A DNA stretch of 64,000 nt. Source: Bradyrhizobium yuanmingense (GTDB taxonomy: Bacteria > Pseudomonadota > Alphaproteobacteria > Rhizobiales > Xanthobacteraceae). The translations under genes were made by a program, and so were the position numbers. The notes under the pieces are model-generated. The model worked only from the letters and a program-made list of their open reading frames with translations. It searched no databases and was not told the DNA's origin. Positions within the stretch are counted from its first letter, which is position 1. Each line of letters opens with the position of its first letter. The DNA lies in NCBI RefSeq assembly GCF_900094575.1, contig NZ_FMAE01000011.1:62001-126000 (forward strand), in the 5' to 3' direction. Below, piece by piece: positions 39,749 to 50,776 of the stretch.

Positions 39749-41434
39749 TCAGCGGCTCGCTCGCAGCGCGGCAAGCTCGACGTCGGCGGCCGACTTCTCG
39801 ATAAAGGTCCTCGGGCAATCGGCAGCCGCCTGCTCGAACAGTTTTAACGCCTCTTCCCTGGAGCCGCTCTGCAGGGCTCGCTCGGCAATATAGAAATTCG
39901 CCTCGCAGACCTGCCCCTTCTTCTTCGCCGGGTCGGCATCGTCCGCTGCGCTGCGCACTTGCTCCGGCGTCGTCGTACCCAGGAAGAGGTTGACGACCGG
40001 CGCGGGCCATTTCGTCGCGTCGAGCCGCTTTGCAGCCTCGCTCAGCCGGCTCGGTTGGTCGCTGCGCCTTGCAACAATTTCGCGCCAGATGACTGGATAG
40101 GCACCTTTCGGATCGAGCTCGATCGCCTGATCCAGATCGGTCAACGATTGGGCGAAGGAAGCGGTCTGCCAATAGAGCCTCGCACGATGAAAGTAGGCGC
40201 GCGCATCCTTGGGATCGAGCTGCACGAGTTGATCGTAGTCCTCGAGCGAGCGGCCGAAGTCCCCCTTGGCCTTGTACGCGTTGGCGCGGAGCCCGAATGC
40301 ATCCTTATCCTTGGGGTTGAGGCGTATCGCGTCATCGAAGTCTGCGATAGCGCGGTCAAGCTCCCCTTTCGCGTGGTAGGCCCCACCCCGAGCGCGGAGC
40401 ACGGGGCCATCCGTGGACGCGAGCGCAATCGATTCACCTGCGACGGACGCAGAAATGGGATCTGCATCCTGACCTTGAAGCTGACTCTGCCGATCGCCGG
40501 TGTTTCCTTGACCCTTATGTGCCAGCTGGATCACCTGATTGTAATCGGCAATGGCGCGATCGTAATCACCCTTTTGAAAATAGGCGACGCCCCGGCAACC
40601 ATAGGCAGACCGGCTCTGTGGGTTTAGCTCGATGATCCGGTCATAGTCGGCGATCGCGCGGTCGAGTTCACCCAGTTGAGAAAAGGATTCGGCTCGGAAG
40701 TAGTAAAAATTCTCGCTTCTGGGTTTGATCTGGATGGTTTGATCCAGTGCGGCCAACGCGAGCTCTCTCTTACCCTTTGCGAAGTAAACTCGACCGCGGC
40801 ACAATTGGCCTCCACCGTTTTGCGGGCTGATCTCGACCGCACGATCGCAGTCAGCCATGGCCCGATCGGGATCCCCATTCCGGACGTAAGAGAGGCCTCG
40901 TTCGACATGCGCTATGACATTGTCCGGATGAATCAGAAGGGCCTGATCATAATCGGCGATGGCACGGACGAAGTCGCGTCTCGCCGAATAGACGTGAGCA
41001 CGTCCGATATAGGCGTAGGTATTCTTCGGATCGAGCTCGATCACCTTGGCATAATCAAGCAGCGCAGCCTCGGGCTCTCGCTTTTGGATCAGCGCAGAAG
41101 CCCTCGCGATGCGGGAGTTCAGATTGCCCGGATCGCGCTCAATGATCTCGTTGTAGTCCGCTATCGCAAGGTCGATCTCGCCCCTCTGGCGGTAGAACAT
41201 GGCGCGGCGGAAGCGCGCCATGACCACACCTTGCTGCATGCCCGTCCCCGCCGCCTGAATGATGGCGGTGCAGCCTGCGATCCTGTCATCGAGGCTGAAA
41301 TTGCCGACCGCGTTACACTTGGAAGCCAACGGCATTTCCGCGCGAGCGCCTGACATTTCGAGCAAGGCCGTCAGCGCCACAACACCGAAGCTTGCTGCCG
41401 CACGAACTCCTGCGCGGCCGATCCTTCCAAACAT
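39749..41434 (-). CDS. Secreted TPR-repeat protein
   Basis: The 561-residue protein has a signal peptide (FGVVALTALLEMSGARA) and about nine TPR units from residue 55 to 420, each of the AIADYNEIIERDPGN type. A low-complexity insert (about 295-340, GNTGDRQSQLQGQDADP) breaks the repeat series. The C-terminal 120 residues, with WREIVARR and ANFYIAERAL, match a Rhizobiales TPR family. Probably a periplasmic scaffold. Confidence 0.85.
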   Translation of the reverse strand: MFGRIGRAGVRAAASFGVVALTALLEMSGARAEMPLASKCNAVGNFSLDDRIAGCTAIIQAAGTGMQQGVVMARFRRAMFYRQRGEIDLAIADYNEIIERDPGNLNSRIARASALIQKREPEAALLDYAKVIELDPKNTYAYIGRAHVYSARRDFVRAIADYDQALLIHPDNVIAHVERGLSYVRNGDPDRAMADCDRAVEISPQNGGGQLCRGRVYFAKGKRELALAALDQTIQIKPRSENFYYFRAESFSQLGELDRAIADYDRIIELNPQSRSAYGCRGVAYFQKGDYDRAIADYNQVIQLAHKGQGNTGDRQSQLQGQDADPISASVAGESIALASTDGPVLRARGGAYHAKGELDRAIADFDDAIRLNPKDKDAFGLRANAYKAKGDFGRSLEDYDQLVQLDPKDARAYFHRARLYWQTASFAQSLTDLDQAIELDPKGAYPVIWREIVARRSDQPSRLSEAAKRLDATKWPAPVVNLFLGTTTPEQVRSAADDADPAKKKGQVCEANFYIAERALQSGSREEALKLFEQAAADCPRTFIEKSAADVELAALRASR

Positions 41435-41550
41435 GCAGTCCCCACTCAATTTCCAGAGACTTCATAGCAACCAATCTTGTCTATGCACAGCCCTTGGTTG
41501 CGCACTTGCAGGCGACGGGTCCGTGCGGCCCGATGCTCAGGCCGACTTGG

Positions 41551-41650
41551 CCATCATCCCCTGAAGCCGCACCAGTTCCGCCTCCAGATCACCGCTCCAC
41601 ATCCACTGCCCTAATGTCGAGCACGCGACGCGCCTCGAGCCGTGTCCGCC
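41551..41650 (-). pseudogene. Decayed duplicate of the trmJ 3' end
   Basis: This 100-bp piece aligns to 44498-44610, the last codons of trmJ, with small indels. Shared runs include aagccgcaccag, gctccacatccactgccc, atgtcgagcac and cgcgcctcgagcc. Translated on the minus strand it still reads TRLEARRVLDIRAVDVER, matching the TrmJ C-terminus with a short deletion and then a frameshift. It directly abuts the stop codon of the LysR gene. Confidence 0.82.
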
Positions 41651-42558
41651 TACGCCTCGGCGATCTGCAACAAGGCCTCGCGAAAAGCCAGCGCGGCTGG
41701 TCCGAGCGGCTGGTCCAGCCGGTGCGCGAGATAGGCTTCTGCGGCAACCTGGCTGCGCCGTCCGAGGGCGGTGGTGGCAAGGCGCACGAGGCGCCTTTCC
41801 CTCAGATCGCGCTCCACCAGCCAGAACGGCAGGCGGCCCCAGCCGAGACCGGCGAAAATCATCGCATGCTTGGTGTCCTGATTGGTGACCCGGCAGGTCT
41901 GGGGCGAAAGCACACCGAACATGCGCCCTTCCGTCAGCGGCGTCGGATCGGACAGAACGATCTGCAGATGATCGGCCAGATCCTGAAGGCTGATCCTGTT
42001 GCGCGATTGCCGCCTCGCCAATGGGTGATCGACGGAAACGACGGCAACCTGCTCGACCGACGAGATCGCCTCGAGTGCGATCCGCGGATCGCGAAAATCC
42101 TCGCCGACCACGATCGCAAGCGAACTGCGCTTGTCGATCAGCGAGGCGATCGGTCCACCCAGCGGCTCGACCGCAAGCCTGATTGAAACCGAGGGATAGG
42201 CAGCGCGCATCTTCGTCAATGCTGCGCCGACCATGCCGATCGGAAACAACGTGTCGATTGTCAGGGAAAGCTCGAGTTCGACTCCCTCGCCAAGGCCCCG
42301 GGCTCGCGCCCGCATCGCATCGACCCTGAGGAGAATGTCACGCGCGTTGGCGAGCAGTGACTGCCCCTCGGGCGTCAGGACCGGCCGATGACCCGTGCGA
42401 TCGAACAGCGCAACACCCAGTTCGGCCTCCAAATTGGCGATGGCATGGCTGATGGCGGACTGAACACGGGACAGCCGAGCCGCGGCCGCCCGGAAGCTCC
42501 CGCATTCCGCCACCGTCACGAATGTTCGCAACTGATCTAGCGTCAGCACGTCCAGCAT
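41650..42558 (-). CDS. LysR family transcriptional regulator
   Basis: The HTH is LRTFVTVAECGSFRAAAARL with SAISHAIANLEAELGVALFDR; a LysR substrate domain follows (302 residues). It is divergent from wrbA with 102 bp between. It most likely controls the wrbA-MFS pair. Its stop codon touches the trmJ remnant, so its 3' end marks the cassette edge. Confidence 0.93.
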   Translation of the reverse strand: MLDVLTLDQLRTFVTVAECGSFRAAAARLSRVQSAISHAIANLEAELGVALFDRTGHRPVLTPEGQSLLANARDILLRVDAMRARARGLGEGVELELSLTIDTLFPIGMVGAALTKMRAAYPSVSIRLAVEPLGGPIASLIDKRSSLAIVVGEDFRDPRIALEAISSVEQVAVVSVDHPLARRQSRNRISLQDLADHLQIVLSDPTPLTEGRMFGVLSPQTCRVTNQDTKHAMIFAGLGWGRLPFWLVERDLRERRLVRLATTALGRRSQVAAEAYLAHRLDQPLGPAALAFREALLQIAEA

Positions 42559-42568
42559 GATCTATCCA

Positions 42569-42587
42569 ATCGATCGAACTCATCGAT
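42569..42587. promoter_or_regulatory. Candidate LysR binding site
   Basis: Two atcgat hexamers separated by seven bases lie just inside the LysR-wrbA divergent interval, 10 bp from the LysR start. The size fits a T-N11-A LysR box, but the sequence alone does not prove it. Confidence 0.35.
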
Positions 42588-42660
42588 CCTATCGCGCTAC
42601 CGCTGATCAAGCACAGACCTATTTTGGCTGCTAGCCCCCACCTAAGAGCGAGGAAGCAAA

Positions 42661-43287
42661 ATGACGAAGGTCCTGGTGCTGTACTACTCGTCCTACGGTC
42701 ACATCGAGACGATGGCTGAAGAGATGGCCCGGGGTGCACGGGAGGCCGAAGCCGAAGTCGCCATCAAGCGCGTGCCGGAAATTGTTCCCGACCACGTCGC
42801 GCAGAGGGCCGGATACAAGGTCGATCAACGCGCCGACACCGCCGCCGTGGCCGAATTGCCGGACTACGACGCGATCATCCTTGGCACCCCGACGCGTTTC
42901 GGGAACATGGCCGCGCAGATGAAGAACTTCCTCGACCAGTGCGGCGGCCTGTGGTTCGAGAACAAGCTCGTGGGCAAGGTCGGCAGCGTCTTCACATCGA
43001 CGGGCAGCCAGCATGGCGGCCAGGAAAGCACCATTCTGTCCGTGCACAGCGTGCTGCTGCACCTCGGCATGGTCGTGGTCGGGCTGCCCTACACATTCAA
43101 GGGACAGATGCGCATGGACGAGGTCACCGGATGCTCGCCCTACGGCGCATCGACCCTCGCCGACGACGGCAGCGGCGGGGATCGTCGTCCAAGCGCCAAC
43201 GAACTGGCCGGGGCACGCTTTCAGGGACGCCATGTCGCCGAGATCGCTCGCGCCCTGGCCGCTGGGCGGCTCACGGAGGCGGCCTGA
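42661..43287 (+). CDS. wrbA: NAD(P)H:quinone oxidoreductase WrbA
   Basis: WrbA is a flavodoxin-like FMN enzyme giving two-electron reduction of quinones. The 208-residue protein shows VLYYSSYGHIETMA (FMN phosphate loop), GTPTRFGNM and STGSQHGGQESTI. It overlaps the following MFS gene by one base (TGATG). Confidence 0.95.
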   Translation: MTKVLVLYYSSYGHIETMAEEMARGAREAEAEVAIKRVPEIVPDHVAQRAGYKVDQRADTAAVAELPDYDAIILGTPTRFGNMAAQMKNFLDQCGGLWFENKLVGKVGSVFTSTGSQHGGQESTILSVHSVLLHLGMVVVGLPYTFKGQMRMDEVTGCSPYGASTLADDGSGGDRRPSANELAGARFQGRHVAEIARALAAGRLTEAA

Positions 43288-44486
43288 TGGCGGCGGCAGC
43301 ACCTGCCTCGTCCTTGCGAGATCGGCATTGGCATGTGGTGAGCATCGTCGTGGGCTCTGGCGCCGTCGCCGCGATCCAGGTGGGGAAGGCTGCGATCGCC
43401 ACGCCCATGCTGCAAAAGGATCTGGGCCTTGACCTCGCCGCTGCCGGCTGGCTGACCGGGATCATCGCTGTTCTCGGCCTGTTGGGCGGTATCCCTGCCG
43501 GCTCCCTCGTCGCCCGCGCCGGAGATCGGCGAAGTCTCATTCTCGGCCTCGGGCTGCTCATCCTTGGCGCCATCATCGGCGCGCTCGCAACCGACTATGC
43601 GGTGCTTCTCGCATCGCGCATCGTAGAAGGCTCAGGATTTCTTCTGATCATTGTTGCGGGTCCGGCGATCCTGAACAGAGCAGTCCCGTCCGGGCAACAG
43701 GACGTTCCGCTTGCCCTGTGGAGCTGCTTCATGCCGGCCGGCATTGCGCTCGCGATGCTCGTCGGAACGTTCTTCAGCGACTGGCGCGCACTGTGGTGGG
43801 GCAGCGCCGGTCCTGCAGCGATCGCCATCGTGGCCGCGTGGATGAGTATTCCGGCCGCTCCGAAGCGCACCCCGGCATCGTGGCGACGGACGATGTCCGA
43901 TGCCGTGTACGTGGCGGCAAGCAAAGGCCCGCTTCTGCTGGCCGGATGTTTTGTCCTCTACAGCCTGATGTTCTTCGCGCTGTTCAGCTTCCTCCCGGTG
44001 CTGCTGATGGAACGGATGAACATCCCCCATGGCACGGCCGGCATGCTCAGTGCCCTCGCCACCGCAAGCAACATCATCGGCAATGTCGCTGCCGGCTACC
44101 TGCTCGCGCGCGGTGCCCGGCGTTCAGTGCTGATCTTCGCGGCCTGTCTGGCCATGGGCTTTTCAGCTCCTGGCATCTTCCTGCAGATCTTCGGCGATAC
44201 GCCCACGCTTCTGCTGTGCATCCTGTTCGCTGCGGTCGGTGGCCTGATGCCGGCCGTCCTGATCTCATCGATCCCCTTGCTCGCGCCATCCGCCGCACTC
44301 ATTCCTGTGGTCACCGGACTGGTGATGCAGGGCAGCAATCTCGGCCAGGTGGCCGGACCTGTCGCGGTCGGAAGTGCCGTTGAGGCCTATGGGTGGACAG
44401 CCGCACTGGCCATCATCCTGATCGCCGCGCTGCTTGCCGCCATCATCGCCGCATCCGCCCGCTTCGATGACGCCCCAGCCCGCTGA
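43287..44486 (+). CDS. MFS transporter
   Basis: The 399-residue protein has twelve predicted transmembrane segments and the MFS loop SLVARAGDRRSLILGLGLL. It is of the CynX/cyanate-permease-like or drug-efflux type; substrate unknown. Translationally coupled to wrbA. Its stop is 4 bp from the stop of the convergent trmJ. Confidence 0.88.
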   Translation: MAAAAPASSLRDRHWHVVSIVVGSGAVAAIQVGKAAIATPMLQKDLGLDLAAAGWLTGIIAVLGLLGGIPAGSLVARAGDRRSLILGLGLLILGAIIGALATDYAVLLASRIVEGSGFLLIIVAGPAILNRAVPSGQQDVPLALWSCFMPAGIALAMLVGTFFSDWRALWWGSAGPAAIAIVAAWMSIPAAPKRTPASWRRTMSDAVYVAASKGPLLLAGCFVLYSLMFFALFSFLPVLLMERMNIPHGTAGMLSALATASNIIGNVAAGYLLARGARRSVLIFAACLAMGFSAPGIFLQIFGDTPTLLLCILFAAVGGLMPAVLISSIPLLAPSAALIPVVTGLVMQGSNLGQVAGPVAVGSAVEAYGWTAALAIILIAALLAAIIAASARFDDAPAR

Positions 44487-44490
44487 GATT

Positions 44491-45684
44491 CTACTGTCCC
44501 AACATCCCGGCAAGCCGCACCAGCTCCGCCTCGAGATCGCGCTCCACATCCACTGCCCGGATGTCGAGCACCCGATAGTCGCGCGCCTCGAGCCAAGTCC
44601 GCCGTCCCGCGCGATCGGCCGCAATCGCCTCCCCCTCGCCCGGGTTCACCAGCTCGATCGCGATCCGGTGCGGGAATGAGACGAAGTCGGGGATGTGGCG
44701 CCCCACGGGAGTCTGCCGCTTGAACCCACCTGCGAAGCGGCGATCACGCGTCAGCGCCTGCCAGAGCAGGCGTTCGGCGTCGGTCGGGTTGCGGCGGAGC
44801 AGGCGGGCAAGGCCGCGCACGGTCGAGCCGCTGTCCGGCACGCCGCCGCCCTGCCCGTGCTCGGCCAGCAGCGCGCGCAGGCGCGTGGCCTGCTCGCCAT
44901 CGAGCACGCCGCCCTTGGCCGGACCCTTGCGCCCCTCGGCGATCGCCATGATCACGCCGTGCAGCGTGTGCATATCCTGCTTGGTCGGCTCCATCCGGGT
45001 GAAGATGTTGCGCAGGTTCACCAGCATGGTGTCGCGCTTCTCGGCCGGGCGCAGGAATTCGACCTTGTCGAGCTCGCGCACGAGATTGTCGAAGAAGGCC
45101 TGCATCTGGTGCTGCGAGGCGCGCTCGGAGCGCTCCGGCATGGCGTGCGGCAGTTCGCCCGACGTCGCGCGCTTGAACCATTCGTAGCCGACCAGCAGCA
45201 CGGCCTGGGCGAGGTTGAGCGAGGCGAAGCCCGGATTGACCGGAAAGGTGATGATGCGGTTGGAGAGCCCGACCTCCTCGTTGGTCAGACCCCAGCGCTC
45301 GCGGCCGAACAGGATGCCGGCCCTGCCGCCGGTCGCGACGTGACCTGCGATCTCGGCCGCTGCGGCCTCCGGCCCGACCACGGGCTTGGCTTGGTCGTGG
45401 GGGCGTGCGGTGGTGGCGAACAGGAGGTCGAGGTCGGCAACCGCCTGCTCGACCGTGTCGAACAGCTGCGCCTTCTCCAGGATATGGTCCGCACCGGCCG
45501 CGGCGCGCTGGGCCGCGATGTTGGGCCAGCCGTCCCGGGGATTGACGATGCGCATCCGGTCGAGGGCGAAGTTGCCCATGGCGCGCGCGGCCATGCCGAT
45601 ATTCTCGCCGAGCTGCGGCTCGACCAGGATCACGATGGGACCGTCGAGGGAAAGGCCCGCTTTGCTCTTGTCAGTCCCCGACAT
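44491..45684 (-). CDS. trmJ: TrmJ-type tRNA/rRNA methyltransferase fused to a DUF559-like domain
   Basis: Residues 1-170 are a SpoU-type SAM methyltransferase (IVILVEPQLGENIGMAARAM; ILFGRERWGLTNEEV; ITFPVNPGFASLNLAQAV) that 2'-O-methylates tRNA position 32. Residues about 290-390 match DUF559 endonuclease-like domains (NPTDAERLLWQALTRDRRF, RHIPDFVSFPHRIAIEL). The catalytic-type Asp of the usual ELDGGQH is replaced (ELVNPGEGE), so nuclease activity is doubtful. Divergent from icd. Confidence 0.9.
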   Translation of the reverse strand: MSGTDKSKAGLSLDGPIVILVEPQLGENIGMAARAMGNFALDRMRIVNPRDGWPNIAAQRAAAGADHILEKAQLFDTVEQAVADLDLLFATTARPHDQAKPVVGPEAAAAEIAGHVATGGRAGILFGRERWGLTNEEVGLSNRIITFPVNPGFASLNLAQAVLLVGYEWFKRATSGELPHAMPERSERASQHQMQAFFDNLVRELDKVEFLRPAEKRDTMLVNLRNIFTRMEPTKQDMHTLHGVIMAIAEGRKGPAKGGVLDGEQATRLRALLAEHGQGGGVPDSGSTVRGLARLLRRNPTDAERLLWQALTRDRRFAGGFKRQTPVGRHIPDFVSFPHRIAIELVNPGEGEAIAADRAGRRTWLEARDYRVLDIRAVDVERDLEAELVRLAGMLGQ

Positions 45685-46020
45685 CTGCTTTCGCTTCCAC
45701 TCTTCGTCTCAAGGCCTTGGCAAGGCCGCCTTAGGAATTGATTCAAGCGGCCCCCACGACCGGGCCGCCTCGCGGTCTGTCGTTTGCCTGTCCTGACAAA
45801 ATTCTCAAGGGAAATAACGACTTGGATTCGACTTTGAATCTCGCCCGAAACGGGCCCGAAGGCCGGGCCGAGGGCCGGCCGGCCGCTTCCCGCCTGCGCA
45901 AGCTGGATGAGCTAAAAGTGCATAATCCCTTGGCTTTCGCCCGCTGCTATCAGGTGCTAAGAGGCGGCGGATATTCCCGTGGCGCGCCGAAAGCGCCGTT
46001 CCCAAGAGGCTTCCCCGATC
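45685..46020. other. 336-bp interval between trmJ and icd
   Basis: The interval holds the divergent promoters. I see only a GC-rich inverted repeat ggcccg/cgggcc at 45853-45869 and no convincing small gene. The icd start has a gagg-type site just upstream (caagaggcttccccgatc). Confidence 0.4.
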
Positions 46021-47235
46021 ATGGCAAAAATCAAGGTATCCAATCCCGTCGTCGAGCTCGATGGCGACGAGATGACCCGGATCATCTGGCAGTACATCAA
46101 GGACAAGCTGATCACCCCGTTCCTCGATGTCGAGCTGCTCTATTTCGACCTGGGCATGGAATACCGCGACCACACCAACGATCAGGTGACGATCGACGCC
46201 GCCGAGGCGATCAAGAAGGTCGGCGTCGGCGTCAAATGCGCCACCATCACCCCGGATGAAGCCCGGGTGAAGGAGTTCAATCTCAAGCAGATGTGGAAGT
46301 CGCCGAACGGCACCATCCGCAACATTCTCGGCGGGGTGATCTTCCGCGAGCCGATCATCTGCAAGAACGTGCCGCGCCTGGTTCCCGGCTGGACCAAGCC
46401 GATCATCATCGGCCGCCACGCCTATGGCGACCAGTACCGCGCCACCGACATCAAGTTCCCGGGCAAGGGCACCCTCTCGCTGAAGTTCGTCGGCGAGGAC
46501 GGCACCGTGATCGAGAAGGAAGTGTTCAAGGCGCCCGGCGCCGGCGTCGCGATGGAGATGTACAATCTCGACGATTCCATCATCGACTTCGCCCGCGCTT
46601 CGTTCAATTACGGCCTGCTGCGCAATTACCCGGTGTACCTGTCGACCAAGAACACCATTCTCAAGGTCTATGACGGGCGCTTCAAGGACATCTTCCAGGA
46701 GATCTTCGACAAGGAGTTCAAGAAGGAGTTCGACGCCAAGGGCCTGACCTACGAGCACCGCCTGATCGACGACATGGTGGCCTCGGCGCTGAAATGGTCC
46801 GGCGGCTATGTCTGGGCCTGCAAGAACTACGACGGCGACGTGCAGTCCGACACGGTCGCGCAGGGCTACGGCTCGCTCGGCCTGATGACCTCGGTGCTGC
46901 TCACCCCCGACGGCAAGACTGTCGAGGCGGAAGCTGCCCACGGCACCGTGACCCGCCATTACCGCGAGCACCAGAAGGGCAAGGAGACCTCGACCAACTC
47001 GATCGCCTCGATCTTCGCCTGGACGAGAGGCCTGTCGCACCGCGCCAAGCTCGACAACAACCCCGAGCTCGCCAAGTTCGCGGCCACGCTGGAGAAGGTC
47101 TGCGTCGACACCGTCGAGGCTGGCTACATGACCAAGGACCTCGCGCTCCTCGTCGGCGCCGACCAGCGCTGGCTCTCGACCACCGGCTTCCTCGACAAGG
47201 TCGCCGAGAACCTGACGAAAGAGCTGGCGGCGTAA
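46021..47235 (+). CDS. icd: NADP-dependent isocitrate dehydrogenase
   Basis: The TCA-cycle enzyme oxidises isocitrate to 2-oxoglutarate with NADP. The 404-residue sequence is the eukaryote-like type II form (MAKIKVSNPVVELDGDEMTRI; PIIIGRHAYGDQYRATD; EAEAAHGTVTRHYREHQKG). The gene ends with a clear terminator 39 bp later. Confidence 0.98.
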   Translation: MAKIKVSNPVVELDGDEMTRIIWQYIKDKLITPFLDVELLYFDLGMEYRDHTNDQVTIDAAEAIKKVGVGVKCATITPDEARVKEFNLKQMWKSPNGTIRNILGGVIFREPIICKNVPRLVPGWTKPIIIGRHAYGDQYRATDIKFPGKGTLSLKFVGEDGTVIEKEVFKAPGAGVAMEMYNLDDSIIDFARASFNYGLLRNYPVYLSTKNTILKVYDGRFKDIFQEIFDKEFKKEFDAKGLTYEHRLIDDMVASALKWSGGYVWACKNYDGDVQSDTVAQGYGSLGLMTSVLLTPDGKTVEAEAAHGTVTRHYREHQKGKETSTNSIASIFAWTRGLSHRAKLDNNPELAKFAATLEKVCVDTVEAGYMTKDLALLVGADQRWLSTTGFLDKVAENLTKELAA

Positions 47236-47273
47236 GCTGTCCGCAATTTCGCCCGACTGGGCCAGACATGATC

Positions 47274-47302
47274 AAGGGCCGCGCCAAAGCGCGGCCCTTT
47301 TT
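47274..47302 (+). terminator. Rho-independent terminator of icd
   Basis: The stem aagggccgcgc/gcgcggccctt around a short caaa loop is followed by a T-run. Confidence 0.88.
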
Positions 47303-47326
47303 CAATTCTGTGGCCCTCGCGCGGAG

Positions 47327-47611
47327 ATGCGACCATGCCGATCACACTATGCCGGGCCGAACTGGGAGCTTGCCGACGGCAGCGCGGTGACGGGTAAAGC
47401 CGCCGGCAATGCGCCGGGCGCGACCGCAGCCGACATTCCCTGGCTGAAACTAGACGTCACCTCGCATCGCGGCAGCGGCGCACTCACGCCCGTGACCACG
47501 GTCCAGCGCATCAACACCCATTGCGGCAAGCTCGACGGTGCCTGCGACAAGGCCGGCGAGTTCAGGAGCGCGCCCTACTCCGCCGACTACGTCTTCATGA
47601 ACAAGGGCTGA
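47327..47611 (+). pseudogene. N-terminally truncated DUF3455 protein remnant
   Basis: The 94 residues correspond to the C-terminal half of DUF3455 secreted proteins: HYAGPNWELADGSAVTGK, then IPWLKLDVTSHRGSG, TTVQRINTHCGK and the end PYSADYVF. The signal peptide and N-terminal half are missing, and the sequence upstream up to the icd terminator has no match, so this is a gene fragment. The short ATG-initiated frame could still be made but should not be secreted. Confidence 0.65.
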
Positions 47612-47638
47612 GCGTTCAGCAGTCCGGTAGACATTGAG

Positions 47639-50317
<2,679 letters not shown>

Positions 50318-50542
50318 GTTCATCCAATCGGGTATGCTTGGGCCCGCTTTTCGCGGTCCAAACCGGACCGTTAAGGCTGATATCTGCGGGCCAAAGCGCT
50401 TTTAGACAAGGCCAGCTTCGCTGTCCAGAAACTGTGCAAGGAGATCAGAGGGTTGCCGCGACCGCGCAATCTCGTTGGATAGGGCGTGCGAACGCGTTGA
50501 CAGGCTTGGCTCCCCTGTGGTCTCTACCCATCTGTATCGTAC

Positions 50543-50715
50543 GGCCACGTCGGGAGAGACCGGCACCTGGTAGCCGGCGCCGAAGGAGCAACCGCCCCGG
50601 AAACTCTCAGGCAAAAGGACCGCGTGGCTTTGACAGCATCTGGAAAGAGGCGCCGACGGGTGTAGGCTCGGACAGCGTCCGCCGACGGGATAATACTCTC
50701 AGGCACAGCGACAGA
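50543..50715 (+). ncRNA. Tandem glycine riboswitch
   Basis: Aptamer 1 is closed by ccacg (50543-50547) and cgtgg (50621-50625). Aptamer 2 is closed by catctg (50635-50640) and cagatg (50710-50715). Each contains the signature actctcaggca core, and the linker is about 10 bases. A GC hairpin (about 50736-50753) follows as the likely expression platform before gcvT at 50777. Glycine should turn on the cleavage operon. Confidence 0.93.
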
Positions 50716-50776
50716 TGGGGCTTCGACTGGTGTCCATCGGGGAATCCTCCCCGGGGAACCGCCGAGGGCCCTCAAG

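Noticed and set aside
43287..44486. Calling the MFS protein a cyanate permease because a cyanate operon is nearby
   Set aside because: It belongs to a separate cassette 10 kb away with WrbA and LysR; CynX-like similarity is only general MFS similarity.
45805..47040. A 411-codon minus-strand frame opposite icd
   Set aside because: It is the antisense of icd with low-information composition.
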